From positions 54,028-118,027 of the forward strand of contig CAZTOU010000012.1 of NCBI GenBank assembly GCA_964615365.1: a DNA stretch of 64,000 bases, in the 5' to 3' direction. How positions within the stretch are numbered: the first letter of the stretch is position 1; every line of letters begins with the position of its first letter. This document shows positions 36,360-44,442 of this stretch, piece by piece. Below the pieces are notes generated by a model that had not been told where the DNA came from, did not search any database, and saw only the letters and a list, made by a program, of their open reading frames with translations. The DNA is from CAVXZE01 sp964615365 (lineage in GTDB: Bacteria; Myxococcota_A; UBA9160; UBA6930). Both the position numbers and the translations under genes were made by a program.

Positions 36360-36772
36360 AGTCGCAACCTCCCTATGCAGAGCCAAAGCCCTGCCCTGGA
36401 TCACAGCTTCGATTCAACGGGCGCGCGAGCTTCCGAGGGCCCCACCCCTCGCAACGACCTGATTCTCGCAGAATCACGCGCGCGGATCGAGGCATATCCC
36501 CGGCCGCGCGATGTTCCAGCCAGTGGCCGGCATGGGAAGGGATCTCTTCAGCAGCGCCGCTCTGCCCCAGCCACTCATCACCGTTCAGGAAGCATTCCCT
36601 CCGAGGCCCGGACGGGGTCCGAGGGCGTCGAAGCAAGCCTGTAACGCATCGGAATTGCATCCTGTTTCAGGTGGTGAAAGCGGATGCCTCCCAGGAGGGG
36701 ATCGACGTCGCCGGACGTGGTCGCTGACCTCCTCAGACTGCTGGATCAACGGGAACGGCTGCCGCTGCGGTG
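36360..36772. other. Intergenic region of 413 bases, leader of the molybdoenzyme operon
   Basis: No gene is supported here; the open frames that cross it are GC-rich shadows without ribosome sites. It lies upstream of the two molybdoenzyme genes and downstream of the TVP38-type gene. The only clear structure is the 17-base inverted repeat at 36460-36476, listed separately. Confidence 0.6.
36460..36476. promoter_or_regulatory. 17-base inverted repeat, candidate operator
   Basis: TGATTCT-CGC-AGAATCA is a perfect palindrome with 7-base arms, about 100 bases before the GTG of the first molybdoenzyme gene. It is AT-richer than its surroundings. The position suits a regulator binding site, but no regulator gene is adjacent. 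Confidence 0.4.
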
Positions 36773-37495
36773 CTACCGAGATCCCGCCAGCAGGCGCCGC
36801 GCCGCCCACGCGGAGGCCAGCAGGAATCCCAGGAGGAGGACGGCCGGAATCACCACCTCCGGAGCGAGGAGATCCCAGACCGACTCCGCCCCGGTGATGG
36901 CGTCGGCAAAGATCACGGTCACGGCCACGCCCGGAATCACGCCGACGATGGAGCCCGCGAGGTAGTGAAGAAAGCGGACCCGCGTGGTCCCGATCGCCCA
37001 GTTCATCGGCGGCGCCAGGAACAGCACCAGGCGCAGCATCAGGATGGTGAGGAAGCCGTGTCGTTCGAGGCGGGTATCGAGGCGCCCTAGAAAGTCGAAA
37101 CGGTCGATCAGGGAGCTCCGCACCGCATCGCGAAACAGGTAGCGCGCGAGCGTGAAGCAGACCGCTCCACCGGCGACGCCACCGATCCATCCGTAGAAGA
37201 AGCCCCCTACCTTTCCGAACAGGATTCCACCGAGGGCGATCACGACGATCTCTGGCGCGTGGACCAGCGCGGCGAAGATGCAGATGCCGACGAACGCGGG
37301 GGGACCCCAGGCTCCCAGGGGCTCGACCAGGGCGCGAGTCTCTGTGACGACCCCGCTCCACGAGAGATCGAAGCTTCGGTTGAACCAGACCGCGACGGCG
37401 ACGAGCAGGAGCACGGCAGCGGGACGAATCCATCGCCTTGCGCCCGTCGTGATCGCCGTACCGTTCAAGAGGCGCCCTTCTGCCCTGCGCAGCAT
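36773..37495 (-). CDS. TVP38/TMEM64 family (DedA-like, VTT domain) membrane protein
   Basis: About 240 residues with several membrane helices. The family core is clear: PEIVVIALGGILFGKVGGFFYGWIGGVAGGA (near residue 70) and a LRLVLFLAPPMNWAIGTTRVRFLHYLAGSIVGVIPG segment (about 160), which form the paired re-entrant loops of VTT-domain proteins. Relatives move phospholipids or affect membrane potential. The start is uncertain: ATG 37495 is used, and ATG 37531 would add 12 residues. It is divergent from the gene at 37632. Confidence 0.8.
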   Translation of the reverse strand: MLRRAEGRLLNGTAITTGARRWIRPAAVLLLVAVAVWFNRSFDLSWSGVVTETRALVEPLGAWGPPAFVGICIFAALVHAPEIVVIALGGILFGKVGGFFYGWIGGVAGGAVCFTLARYLFRDAVRSSLIDRFDFLGRLDTRLERHGFLTILMLRLVLFLAPPMNWAIGTTRVRFLHYLAGSIVGVIPGVAVTVIFADAITGAESVWDLLAPEVVIPAVLLLGFLLASAWAARRLLAGSR

Positions 37496-37631
37496 GGACC
37501 ATGGTAGCACTCCGGGTCGGCGCGAGTGCATCCAGCGGCAGCGTGTTCGCGGTATCTTCTCGGGAGAGGTTCTTCCCGCCTCGGGTCACGGTTCTCGGAC
37601 TCGAGACAGCCAGGTAGTGGAGGTCGCTGCG

Positions 37632-38621
37632 GTGTCTCGAGAAGTGACGATTCGGCGGCTCTTCGCCGACGATGCAGTCGAGCTCAGGGCGTGCTTCGAA
37701 CGCTGCTATGGCGACAGCTATGTGGTCGGCGACTTCTACGATCTCGAGCGTCTTCGCGAGCGCATCACCTCCGGCCGGCTTCGCTCTGTCGTGGCCGAGT
37801 CCGCCACCGGCGAGATCGTGGGGCACATGGGCCTCACGCTGCGCCATCCCGACGCGCAAACGGTGGACGCGGGAAACTCCATCGTGGATCCGCGGTTCCG
37901 GGGGCGACAGATCGTCGTGCACCTGGGTCTCCGGCTGAACGCACTGTGCGCCGATGAGGGATTTCTCGGTTACCACCACTACCCGACGACGGTTCACGCC
38001 ATCATGCAGGAGCTCTCGGTGGCCGACGAGGGAACGGAGACGGGAGTCATGCTCGCCTACATTCCCGCGGGCACTGAATATCGCGAGCTCGAAGGCGAAC
38101 CACATGCTGACCGGCCGGCAGCCACCGTCGTGTGGCGTCCGTTCGCGCCATGCCCCGCGCGAACGGTCTACGCACCCACCGACTACACCGAGGCGATTGG
38201 CATGGTGTACGATCGCGCGGGGCTCGAGCGCGAGTTCGGCGCACCAGCACCGGACGTCAGCGCGCAAGAAGTCATCATGGAAACGCTCCATGACTCGCGG
38301 CGCGGATTGCTGCGATTCGACGTGCGTCGACCCGGTCGCGACCTCCTGCGCGCCATCGCCGCTGCGACCTCGGACAGATCGGCGGATGTGATCCACGTCG
38401 ATCTGCCGATGGATGATCCGGTGACGCCGGCCGCAGCGGACGCATTGCGGGAAGACCGGTTCCTGTTCTGCGCCGTACTGCCCGAATACCGAAGCGGCGA
38501 TGTACTGCGCCTACAACGGCTGTCCCGCGACCGGCTTCCCCGACCCAACCTCGTCAATCCCGACGCGCAGGCGATCCTCGGGCTCATTGGACGCGACTAC
38601 CGGCGATCCCACACGGCGTGA
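37632..38621 (+). CDS. GNAT-like N-acetyltransferase domain protein
   Basis: About 329 residues. The first half looks like a GNAT acetyltransferase: VTIRRLFADDAVELRACF at the start, VVAESATGEIVGHMGLTL (about 55) and the acetyl-CoA loop SIVDPRFRGRQIVVHLGLRL (about 88). The second half (about residues 160-329) has no assigned fold and may be a second, degenerate GNAT domain. GTG 37632 is preferred because GGAGG lies seven bases before it. The substrate is unknown. Confidence 0.65.
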   Translation: MSREVTIRRLFADDAVELRACFERCYGDSYVVGDFYDLERLRERITSGRLRSVVAESATGEIVGHMGLTLRHPDAQTVDAGNSIVDPRFRGRQIVVHLGLRLNALCADEGFLGYHHYPTTVHAIMQELSVADEGTETGVMLAYIPAGTEYRELEGEPHADRPAATVVWRPFAPCPARTVYAPTDYTEAIGMVYDRAGLEREFGAPAPDVSAQEVIMETLHDSRRGLLRFDVRRPGRDLLRAIAAATSDRSADVIHVDLPMDDPVTPAAADALREDRFLFCAVLPEYRSGDVLRLQRLSRDRLPRPNLVNPDAQAILGLIGRDYRRSHTA

Positions 38622-38694
38622 CGGGGTCCCTGGGAGAGGAGCTCCCCCGCGGGAAAGAGCTGCCGACCTCCCCTCTCATCATGGAACCCGCACT

Positions 38695-38724
38695 CATACA
38701 ATATTGACAAATCTGTATTGTATG
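38695..38724. promoter_or_regulatory. Rrf2-type operator with embedded -35 element
   Basis: Perfect inverted repeat: arms CATACAATA (38695-38703) and TATTGTATG (38716-38724) with a 12-base spacer that starts TTGACA, a consensus -35 hexamer. It ends 16 bases before the first possible start of the Rrf2 gene and stands out as an AT-rich island. The size and symmetry suit a dimeric Rrf2 regulator that autoregulates; binding is inferred from position. Confidence 0.65.
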
Positions 38725-38740
38725 GCCAGTCTTCCTACAT

Positions 38741-39205
38741 ATGCACATCATGGCCATCGAGGAGTACGGGCTGCGCTGCCTGCTTCAAGTGGCGCAGCGA
38801 GACGCGAATGGTGTCGTCTCCGCTCAGGAGATCGCCCGCGCCGAAGGCATCGGACCGGAGTACGTGTCCCGCATCATGCGGACGCTGCACGCCGGGGCTC
38901 TGGTCGAGAGCTCACGAGGTGCAGCGGGCGGCTACCGCCTCTCCCGCCCGCCTCGCGAGATCAGCGTCTGGGAGGCCATCACCGTCCTCGGAGGCGAGTT
39001 CTTCGCGGAAGGGTTCTGCGACACCTACCCCGGCCGCCGCCGGCAGTGTGCCCACGTCGCGGATTGCTCCGTGCGCGCCCTTTGGCGGGAGACCCTGGGA
39101 GTCCTCCGCGACACCCTCGAGGGCGTCTCGCTCGATGATCTGCGACGCGATGAGGGAGCGATGCTGGACTGGCTCGGCCACCAGCTCGGACCGCGACCCA
39201 ACTGA
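38741..39205 (+). CDS. Rrf2 family Fe-S-dependent transcriptional regulator
   Basis: 154 residues. The winged helix-turn-helix reads VVSAQEIARAEGIGPEYVSRIMRTLHAGALVESSRGAAGGYRLSR (residues about 25-69), the standard Rrf2/IscR DNA-binding domain. Three cysteines follow in the ligand loop with the spacing C-x9-C-x5-C (FCDTYPGRRRQCAHVADC, from residue 92), against C-x5-C-x5-C in IscR, so an Fe-S cluster is likely bound. ATG 38741 or 38750 may be the start; neither has a strong ribosome site. The inverted repeat at 38695-38724 lies directly upstream, and an Fe-S assembly gene follows after 19 bases, which implies control of Fe-S homeostasis. Confidence 0.88.
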   Translation: MHIMAIEEYGLRCLLQVAQRDANGVVSAQEIARAEGIGPEYVSRIMRTLHAGALVESSRGAAGGYRLSRPPREISVWEAITVLGGEFFAEGFCDTYPGRRRQCAHVADCSVRALWRETLGVLRDTLEGVSLDDLRRDEGAMLDWLGHQLGPRPN

Positions 39206-39224
39206 GGGCACGACGGGAATTGGC

Positions 39225-39602
39225 ATGATCAAGAGACGAAAGAGCGCCGACGAGAGTCCCCCCACTGCTCAGCCGCTAGATCTGGGTATCTCCTTGACTG
39301 ACGAGGCCAAGGCCCAGCTCCGGCGCATGGGAGTCAGCAAGGACCGCTTCCTCAGGATTCGCACCGTGCCGGGAGGCTGCTCCGGCACGACGTACGAGGC
39401 CTTCCTCGACCACGAGCTCGGCGGAGATGATCGGGTGGTCTACTCCGATGGCGATCTGCGGGTGGTCTGCGACAAGGAGAGCTCCTACTTCATCAATGGC
39501 CTCGGCATCGACTACTCCAGCGACCTGATCAAGTCGGGCTTCCGGCTGACCAACCCGAACGCGAGCCGGGCCTGTGGCTGCGGCTCGAGCTTCGCGGCGT
39601 GA
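39225..39602 (+). CDS. HesB/IscA/SufA family iron-sulfur cluster carrier
   Basis: 125 residues from ATG 39225. The A-type carrier fold is plain: ISLTDEAKAQLRRMG, then RIRTVPGGCSGTTYEAFLD with the first cluster cysteine, and NASRACGCGSSF with the C-x-C pair at the C-terminus. These three cysteines bind and deliver Fe-S clusters. It follows the Rrf2 gene by 19 bases and is followed by a small gene after 16 bases, so the three are probably one operon under the operator at 38695. No other ISC or SUF gene is present in the window. Confidence 0.9.
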   Translation: MIKRRKSADESPPTAQPLDLGISLTDEAKAQLRRMGVSKDRFLRIRTVPGGCSGTTYEAFLDHELGGDDRVVYSDGDLRVVCDKESSYFINGLGIDYSSDLIKSGFRLTNPNASRACGCGSSFAA

Positions 39603-39618
39603 GTGGAGGGAGATCCCG

Positions 39619-39840
39619 ATGAGCACGGAACCCATTCCGCTGCTGGGCGGAGAGTCGGTCTACTGCATCAACCAGAGTCAGCTCGAAGATGCCTTCCATC
39701 TGGCCGAAGAGAACCCGCAGACCGCCCCGCGCATCCAGCGGGAAATCCAGCGATTGGAGGGCGAGATGTCCCGCAACGAGCGCGCGGCGCTGGCCTTCGT
39801 GCTCATCGACCGGTTGCTCAAGACCTCCGAGGTGGCGTGA
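39619..39840 (+). CDS. Small conserved-looking protein in the Rrf2-HesB operon
   Basis: 73 residues from ATG 39619 (GGAGGGAGATCCCG before it, a strong ribosome site). One cysteine (VYCINQ), a helical middle (QLEDAFHLAEENPQTAPRIQREIQRLEGEMSRNERAALAFVL) and no signal peptide. I do not recognise the family. The strong ribosome site and tight spacing support it as a real gene, perhaps an accessory in Fe-S assembly. Confidence 0.6.
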   Translation: MSTEPIPLLGGESVYCINQSQLEDAFHLAEENPQTAPRIQREIQRLEGEMSRNERAALAFVLIDRLLKTSEVA

Positions 39841-39952
39841 ACCCTCAGGACTGACGCCGCCCCGGCAGCTCGCATCTTCGACTCCCGGCTGGTTGCCGGC
39901 AGGCTTCACCCCGTCGGGGAGCCATCGGCTATCCTGGCGACGCTCTTTGAAG

Positions 39953-39968
39953 CCAGACGCGCGTCTGG
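39953..39968. promoter_or_regulatory. 16-base perfect palindrome upstream of the HisD-like gene
   Basis: CCAGACGCGCGTCTGG is fully self-complementary and lies 52 bases before ATG 40021, in an otherwise gene-free stretch of 180 bases. It could be an operator for the dehydrogenase gene. No regulator is next to it. Confidence 0.4.
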
Positions 39969-40020
39969 TCCGTCCTCAGCCGGCGCGGCGCGATGTCGGC
40001 CCCTTGGAGGAAGGGCCCCG

Positions 40021-41352
40021 ATGGCCACCGAGTACATGAAGAAGGCACCCCGAACACCCGCCACCGGTGAGGACGACACGCGGCGGGTCGTCCAGGAGAT
40101 GCTGGCCGAGATCCAAGAAGGCGGTGAGAAGAAGGCGCGCGAGTACGGCGCGAAGCTCGACGGATACTCCGGAGAGGTTCTGGTCAGCCGCGAGACCATC
40201 GAGGCGGCTTCGCGGGAGGTCCCGGAGCGGCTCAAGGACGATCTCAGGTTCGCCCACGAGAAGGTGGCCGAGTTCGCGCGCCGACAGCGCGGGAGCTTGC
40301 GGGAGTTCGAAACCGAGCTCTCGCCCGGCGTCTGGGCAGGCCAGCGCCTCATCCCCATCGAGACCGCCGGCTGCTACGTACCGGGGGGCCGATACGCGCA
40401 CGTCGCCTCGGCCATCATGGGCATCACCACCGCGCGGGTGGCGGGCGTCGAGAACGTGATCGCCTGCTCGGCTCCCCACAAGGAGCAGGGCATCCACCCC
40501 GCCATCCTCTACGCGATGGACCTCGCGGGCGCGAACCAAGTCCTCGCGCTGGGAGGTGTTCAGGCCGTCGGGGCGCTGGCCTTCGGGCTCTTCACGGGCA
40601 GGAGAGCGGACATCCTCGTCGGCCCCGGCAACCGGTTCGTCGCCGAGGCCAAGCGGATGCTGTTCGGCAGGATCGGAATCGACCTCTTCGCCGGCCCGAC
40701 CGAGATACTGATCATCGCCGACGGCGCAGCGGACCCGAGCATCGTCGCGCAGGATCTGGTCGGCCAGGCGGAGCACGGCCCCGATTCACCGGCCTGGCTG
40801 GTGACGACGAGCCGCCGGCTGGCCGAGGACGTGATGACGCGGATGGATGGCCTGATCGCAGATTTGCCGGAGGAGCAGTCCCTAGCGGCGGCCGCTGCCT
40901 GGCGCGACTACGGCGAAGTCATCGTCTGCGACACCGACGAGGAAGCGGCCCAGACCAGCGATGAGTACGCGCCCGAGCATCTTGAGGTGCAGATGGCGAA
41001 CCAGGAGTGGTACCTCGGCAGATTGAAGAACTACGGATCCCTCTTCCTCGGGGAGGAGACCACCGTCGCCTTCGGAGACAAGTGCTCCGGGACGAACCAC
41101 ATCCTTCCCACCAAGGGAGCCGGGCACTACACGGGTGGTCTGTCCGTCCACAAGTTCATCAAGATCGTCACCACCCAGCGCATGTCCCGCGAGGCAAATC
41201 GCGAGGTGGCGGCGGTCGCGGCGAGAATTTCGCGCCTCGAGAGAATGGAGGCTCACGCCAGGACCGGCGATATCCGCCTGCAGAAGTACTTCCCGGGCGA
41301 GAAATTCGTGCTGGACGGGCGGGCGGAGAGCGAGCAGGAAACCGAGCGATAG
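40021..41352 (+). CDS. Histidinol dehydrogenase-family NAD enzyme, closest in pattern to sulfopropanediol dehydrogenase (HpsN)
   Basis: 443 residues. HisD-family motifs are in order: ETAGCYVPGGRYAHVASAIM (near residue 115), FAGPTEILIIADGAADP (about 222), AQDLVGQAEHGPDS (about 243), the catalytic EYAPEHLEV (about 318) and a zinc His in EAHARTGDIRLQKY (about 412). The stretch CSGTNHILPTKGAGHYTGGLSVHKF is closer to what I recall of HpsN, which oxidises 2,3-dihydroxypropane-1-sulfonate, than to true HisD. No other his gene is nearby, which also speaks against histidine synthesis. GGAGGAAGGGCCCCG precedes the ATG. A tree of HisD paralogues would settle it. Confidence 0.75.
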   Translation: MATEYMKKAPRTPATGEDDTRRVVQEMLAEIQEGGEKKAREYGAKLDGYSGEVLVSRETIEAASREVPERLKDDLRFAHEKVAEFARRQRGSLREFETELSPGVWAGQRLIPIETAGCYVPGGRYAHVASAIMGITTARVAGVENVIACSAPHKEQGIHPAILYAMDLAGANQVLALGGVQAVGALAFGLFTGRRADILVGPGNRFVAEAKRMLFGRIGIDLFAGPTEILIIADGAADPSIVAQDLVGQAEHGPDSPAWLVTTSRRLAEDVMTRMDGLIADLPEEQSLAAAAAWRDYGEVIVCDTDEEAAQTSDEYAPEHLEVQMANQEWYLGRLKNYGSLFLGEETTVAFGDKCSGTNHILPTKGAGHYTGGLSVHKFIKIVTTQRMSREANREVAAVAARISRLERMEAHARTGDIRLQKYFPGEKFVLDGRAESEQETER

Positions 41353-41379
41353 CGGCTCGGTGCCGCTGCCGGCGCTCGG

Positions 41380-42447
41380 TCAGCCTGCCGCGCCTTTCGA
41401 CGCTGCGTAGCCGGTGGCGTCACCGTCTCCTTCGATGCCTTGGATCAGCCCCCGGATCTCCTCCTCCGGGATGCGGTACTTCTCCAGCTTGCTGTTCTCC
41501 GTGGCGAGATTGAGGACGAGCGTCGGATCGTCCGGGATCTTCACCGGCCCCGAGTTCAGGTGCATCTTGAAGAGAGCCGTGGTCTCGTGTTTCGACCCGA
41601 CACAGATCTTCGCGCAGTTCCCGCAGTACTCGGTGCCATCCGTGAGGATCATCTCGGCCATCTCCTTGGGATGGCGGAGAAACCGGTCCGCTTCCAGGAG
41701 CTTTCCAAAGAACTCCACGATGCCCTCTCGCCGCGGAAGGTCGTTGTACGACCAGGTACCCACGGTCCTCTTTCCGATCCGGTAGTGGTGACCGCTGAGC
41801 CCCGCGCAACCCCAGGCGCAGCGCAGCCCATCGAGCGTCTGATGGAAGTGCTCCTTTCCCTCCATCGTGAAGGAAGTCTGCGATTCCCTCTGCATCGCCC
41901 CTTCCGGGCAGATCTCGAGGCACGTGTTGCAGCGACGGCACGGGTCGTCTTCGTCGCTCACCAGGGGGTCGGGCCGAAGCTCTGCCTCCGTGAGGACGGA
42001 GGTAATGTGGACGGCCGCACCGTAGCGCGAGTGGACGAAGTTCGAGGAAAGGCCCAGCCTTCCCAGCCCAGCCGCCACGGCGGCGTGCTTGTGCGAGAAG
42101 TCCGGGCGCCCTCCGATGAGGTTGTAGTACCCATTCTGCGAGACGAAGACCGTCTTGTGGCCGTCTCTCTCGAGCCACCTGGAGAGCCGCAGAGAGATGC
42201 GATCCAGCTCTTCGGTGGCCAGCCTATCCGAGAGCACCTGGGGCCGGCGGCTGCGCTTGCTGAACCAGGCCTCGAGAGATCCGCGATTCATGGCGACGCC
42301 GAATGCGATGACGGAACGGAAGTCGGGTAGCAGCTTCCTCGGATCCGAGAAGTCCGGGGCGTGCTCGAATCTGGAGCGCGAAGCGATTCCGACGAAGTCG
42401 GCACCGAGATCGAGAACGCGGTCCTTCAGCTCTTCTTCCAACGGCAT
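41380..42447 (-). CDS. QueG-like 4Fe-4S double-cluster protein (epoxyqueuosine reductase/dehalogenase-related)
   Basis: About 355 residues. The N-terminal half resembles the corrinoid-binding domain of QueG and reductive dehalogenases (LGADFVGIASRSRF, SVIAFGVAMNRGSL, AAVAAGLGRLGLSSNFVHSRYGAAVHITSVLTEAEL). The C-terminal half has a full 4Fe-4S motif, CRRCNTCLEICPEGA (about 195), and later LRCAWGCAG and CGNCAKICVGS. There are no HEAT repeats, so it is not a canonical QueG. No Tat signal is present, unlike respiratory dehalogenases. ATG 42447 has AAGGAGCG eight bases before it; ATG 42453 is too close. It converges with the HisD-like gene. Confidence 0.7.
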   Translation of the reverse strand: MPLEEELKDRVLDLGADFVGIASRSRFEHAPDFSDPRKLLPDFRSVIAFGVAMNRGSLEAWFSKRSRRPQVLSDRLATEELDRISLRLSRWLERDGHKTVFVSQNGYYNLIGGRPDFSHKHAAVAAGLGRLGLSSNFVHSRYGAAVHITSVLTEAELRPDPLVSDEDDPCRRCNTCLEICPEGAMQRESQTSFTMEGKEHFHQTLDGLRCAWGCAGLSGHHYRIGKRTVGTWSYNDLPRREGIVEFFGKLLEADRFLRHPKEMAEMILTDGTEYCGNCAKICVGSKHETTALFKMHLNSGPVKIPDDPTLVLNLATENSKLEKYRIPEEEIRGLIQGIEGDGDATGYAASKGAAG

Positions 42448-42584
42448 CACCATCGCTCCTTCTCGAGATGGAGTCCCATCACGGGTTCTCCTGGAGTTTC
42501 CGTCATTCTAGAGATTCCGTTCGGCACTCGGTACCGAGGGGTGTCGACTGCCGCATCTCCGTGGCCCCCGTCCGGCGCGGTGGG

Positions 42585-42590
42585 TAGAAT
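42585..42590 (+). promoter_or_regulatory. Candidate -10 element (TAGAAT) for the 42613 gene
   Basis: GGTAGAATCGC is found 23 bases before the GTG start and is identical over 11 bases to the sequence before the gene at 22813. The leader would be very short. No -35 match is obvious. Confidence 0.4.
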
Positions 42591-42612
42591 CGCGGAACAA
42601 TGGGAGTGACGC

Positions 42613-44442
42613 GTGACTGATTGGAAGCCCGTTTCGGGACATCTCATGACGGAGTGGGCTGCGACGGTCGACCCGACGGGACCGTTGCCGGAGTATCCGA
42701 GGCCGCAGATGGTTCGCTCCGATTGGCGGAACCTGAACGGTCTCTGGGATTACGCGGTGACGCCCAAGCACGCCTCGCGGCCCGATGCGTTCGACGGAGA
42801 GATCCTCGTCCCCTTTGCCATCGAGACGGCTCTGTCGGGCGTCAAGCGGCCGCTGCTGCCGGACCAGAGGCTCTGGTATCGCCGGTTCTTCACGATTCCA
42901 GCGGCCTGGTCGGGCGAACGGATCCTGCTCCATTTCGAGGCGGTCGACTGGCACTGCACCTGCTCCGTGAACGGAAGACGCGTCGGTGAGCATACCGGTG
43001 GATATGTCCCATTCTGTCTCGACATCACCGATGCTTCGCAGGCGGGCGAGAATGAGCTGGTGGTCGCGGTTTGGGATCCGACCGACGGCCACTGGCAGCA
43101 GAAGGGTAAGCAGGTTCTGGACCCGAAGGCGATCTACTACACCGCCACCAGCGGCATCTGGCAGACCGTCTGGCTGGAGCCGGTATCCCCGGAGAACCAC
43201 ATCGAGCGGCTGAGCCTTCTTCCCGATATCGACGCCGCTGCTCTGGAAGTCCGGGTTCTCGCCGCCGCCGAAGGAAGCGTCCGCTTGACCGCCTCCTGCC
43301 AAGGCCGAGCGGTCGGTCGTGTAGAGGGCTCCGTCGCGCAGAAGCTGCGTCTTCCCGTTTCAGAGCTCAGGATGTGGTGCCCCGAAGACCCGTTCCTCTA
43401 CGACCTCCAAGCCGAGATCCTGAAGGGCGATCAGATCGTCGACTCCGTGGAGAGCTACTTCGGGATGCGCGAGGTCTCCGCGGTCGTCGGCTCCTCCGGC
43501 CACAGGCGGATCACCCTCAATGGCAAGCCGATATTCCTGCACGGTCCCCTGGACCAGGGGTACTGGCCCGACGGAGGCATGACGCCCCCCTCGGACGAGG
43601 CGATGCTGTTCGACATCGAGAATACCCTGCAGCTCGGCTTCAACATGACCCGCAAGCACGTGAAGGTCGAGCCGCGCCGCTGGTACCATCACGCCGATCG
43701 CCTGGGACTGATCGTGATCCAGGACATGATGAGCGGCGGCAAGGACATGCTGACCGACAACGAGGTCGCCATGGTCATTGCGACCGACCAGCACCGCGAA
43801 GACACGTCAGAGGAGGCGCTCGGGAAGACCTGGCGCGACACGACCGAGTCGCGCGAGGATTTCGAGCGAGAGCTGCTCGAGGTCATCGATCTCCTACACG
43901 GCGTCCCCTGCATCACCGTATGGGTTCCGTTCAACGAATCATGGGGCCAGTACGACGCCGCCCGCATCGCCGAGCTCGTCAGGCAGCGTGACCCCTCCCG
44001 ACTGATCGATCATGCCTCGGGCTGGCAGGACCAGGGTGCCGGCGACTTCAACAGCCGGCACACCTACGTCATCGAGCTGCAGCCGCCGGCCAAAGAGGAT
44101 GCCAGGATCTACTTCATCTCGGAGTACGGTGGCTACAACTTCCAGGAGAAGGGCCATCTGTGGGACGAGAAGAGTGAGTTCGGGTATCGGATGTTCGACG
44201 ACAAGGGAGCGCTCGCAGAAGCCTACGCCGGGCTGATTCACGGCCAGCTGATCCCGTTGGTTTCCAGCGGTCTCGGAGCAGCGGTCTATACCCAATGGAG
44301 CGACGTCGAGATCGAATCGAACGGGCTCTTCAGCTACGACCGGAAGGTCCTCAAGATCGACCGGGAACACGTCTGGGCACTCAACCAGGAGCTCTATGCG
44401 GCGTTCGAGGCCGTAGAGGGCGCTACGGGGAATCCACCATGA
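42613..44442 (+). CDS. Glycoside hydrolase family 2 protein (beta-galactosidase/glucuronidase-like)
   Basis: 609 residues in the GH2 order: a sugar-binding jelly roll (residues about 25-190, with LNGLWDY, LVPFAIETALSGV, LWYRRFF, CSVNGRRVGEHTGGYVPF), a short immunoglobulin-like domain, and a TIM barrel. The acid/base Glu is in ITVWVPFNESWGQYD (near 440) and the nucleophile candidate is the Glu of FISEYGGYN (near 500). No signal peptide is present, so it is probably intracellular. The specific sugar cannot be told. The stop overlaps the ATG of the next gene (ATGA), so expression is coupled to the alkylsulfatase-like enzyme. Confidence 0.85.
   Translation: MTDWKPVSGHLMTEWAATVDPTGPLPEYPRPQMVRSDWRNLNGLWDYAVTPKHASRPDAFDGEILVPFAIETALSGVKRPLLPDQRLWYRRFFTIPAAWSGERILLHFEAVDWHCTCSVNGRRVGEHTGGYVPFCLDITDASQAGENELVVAVWDPTDGHWQQKGKQVLDPKAIYYTATSGIWQTVWLEPVSPENHIERLSLLPDIDAAALEVRVLAAAEGSVRLTASCQGRAVGRVEGSVAQKLRLPVSELRMWCPEDPFLYDLQAEILKGDQIVDSVESYFGMREVSAVVGSSGHRRITLNGKPIFLHGPLDQGYWPDGGMTPPSDEAMLFDIENTLQLGFNMTRKHVKVEPRRWYHHADRLGLIVIQDMMSGGKDMLTDNEVAMVIATDQHREDTSEEALGKTWRDTTESREDFERELLEVIDLLHGVPCITVWVPFNESWGQYDAARIAELVRQRDPSRLIDHASGWQDQGAGDFNSRHTYVIELQPPAKEDARIYFISEYGGYNFQEKGHLWDEKSEFGYRMFDDKGALAEAYAGLIHGQLIPLVSSGLGAAVYTQWSDVEIESNGLFSYDRKVLKIDREHVWALNQELYAAFEAVEGATGNPP

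Noticed and set aside
33669..36644. A 991-codon open frame on the + strand opposite the molybdoenzyme gene
   Set aside because: It is rich in Arg, Gly, His and Val, shows no domain or ribosome site, and lies wholly opposite a clearly coding gene; it is what a GC-rich antisense frame looks like.
36511..36897. Small + strand open frames in the 413-base gap before the molybdoenzyme operon
   Set aside because: No ribosome site, and the longer one runs into the opposite strand of the TVP38-type gene.
40021..41352. Genuine histidine-biosynthesis HisD
   Set aside because: No other his gene is nearby and the NHILPTKGAGHYTGGLSVHKF region fits HpsN-type paralogues better; kept as family-level only.
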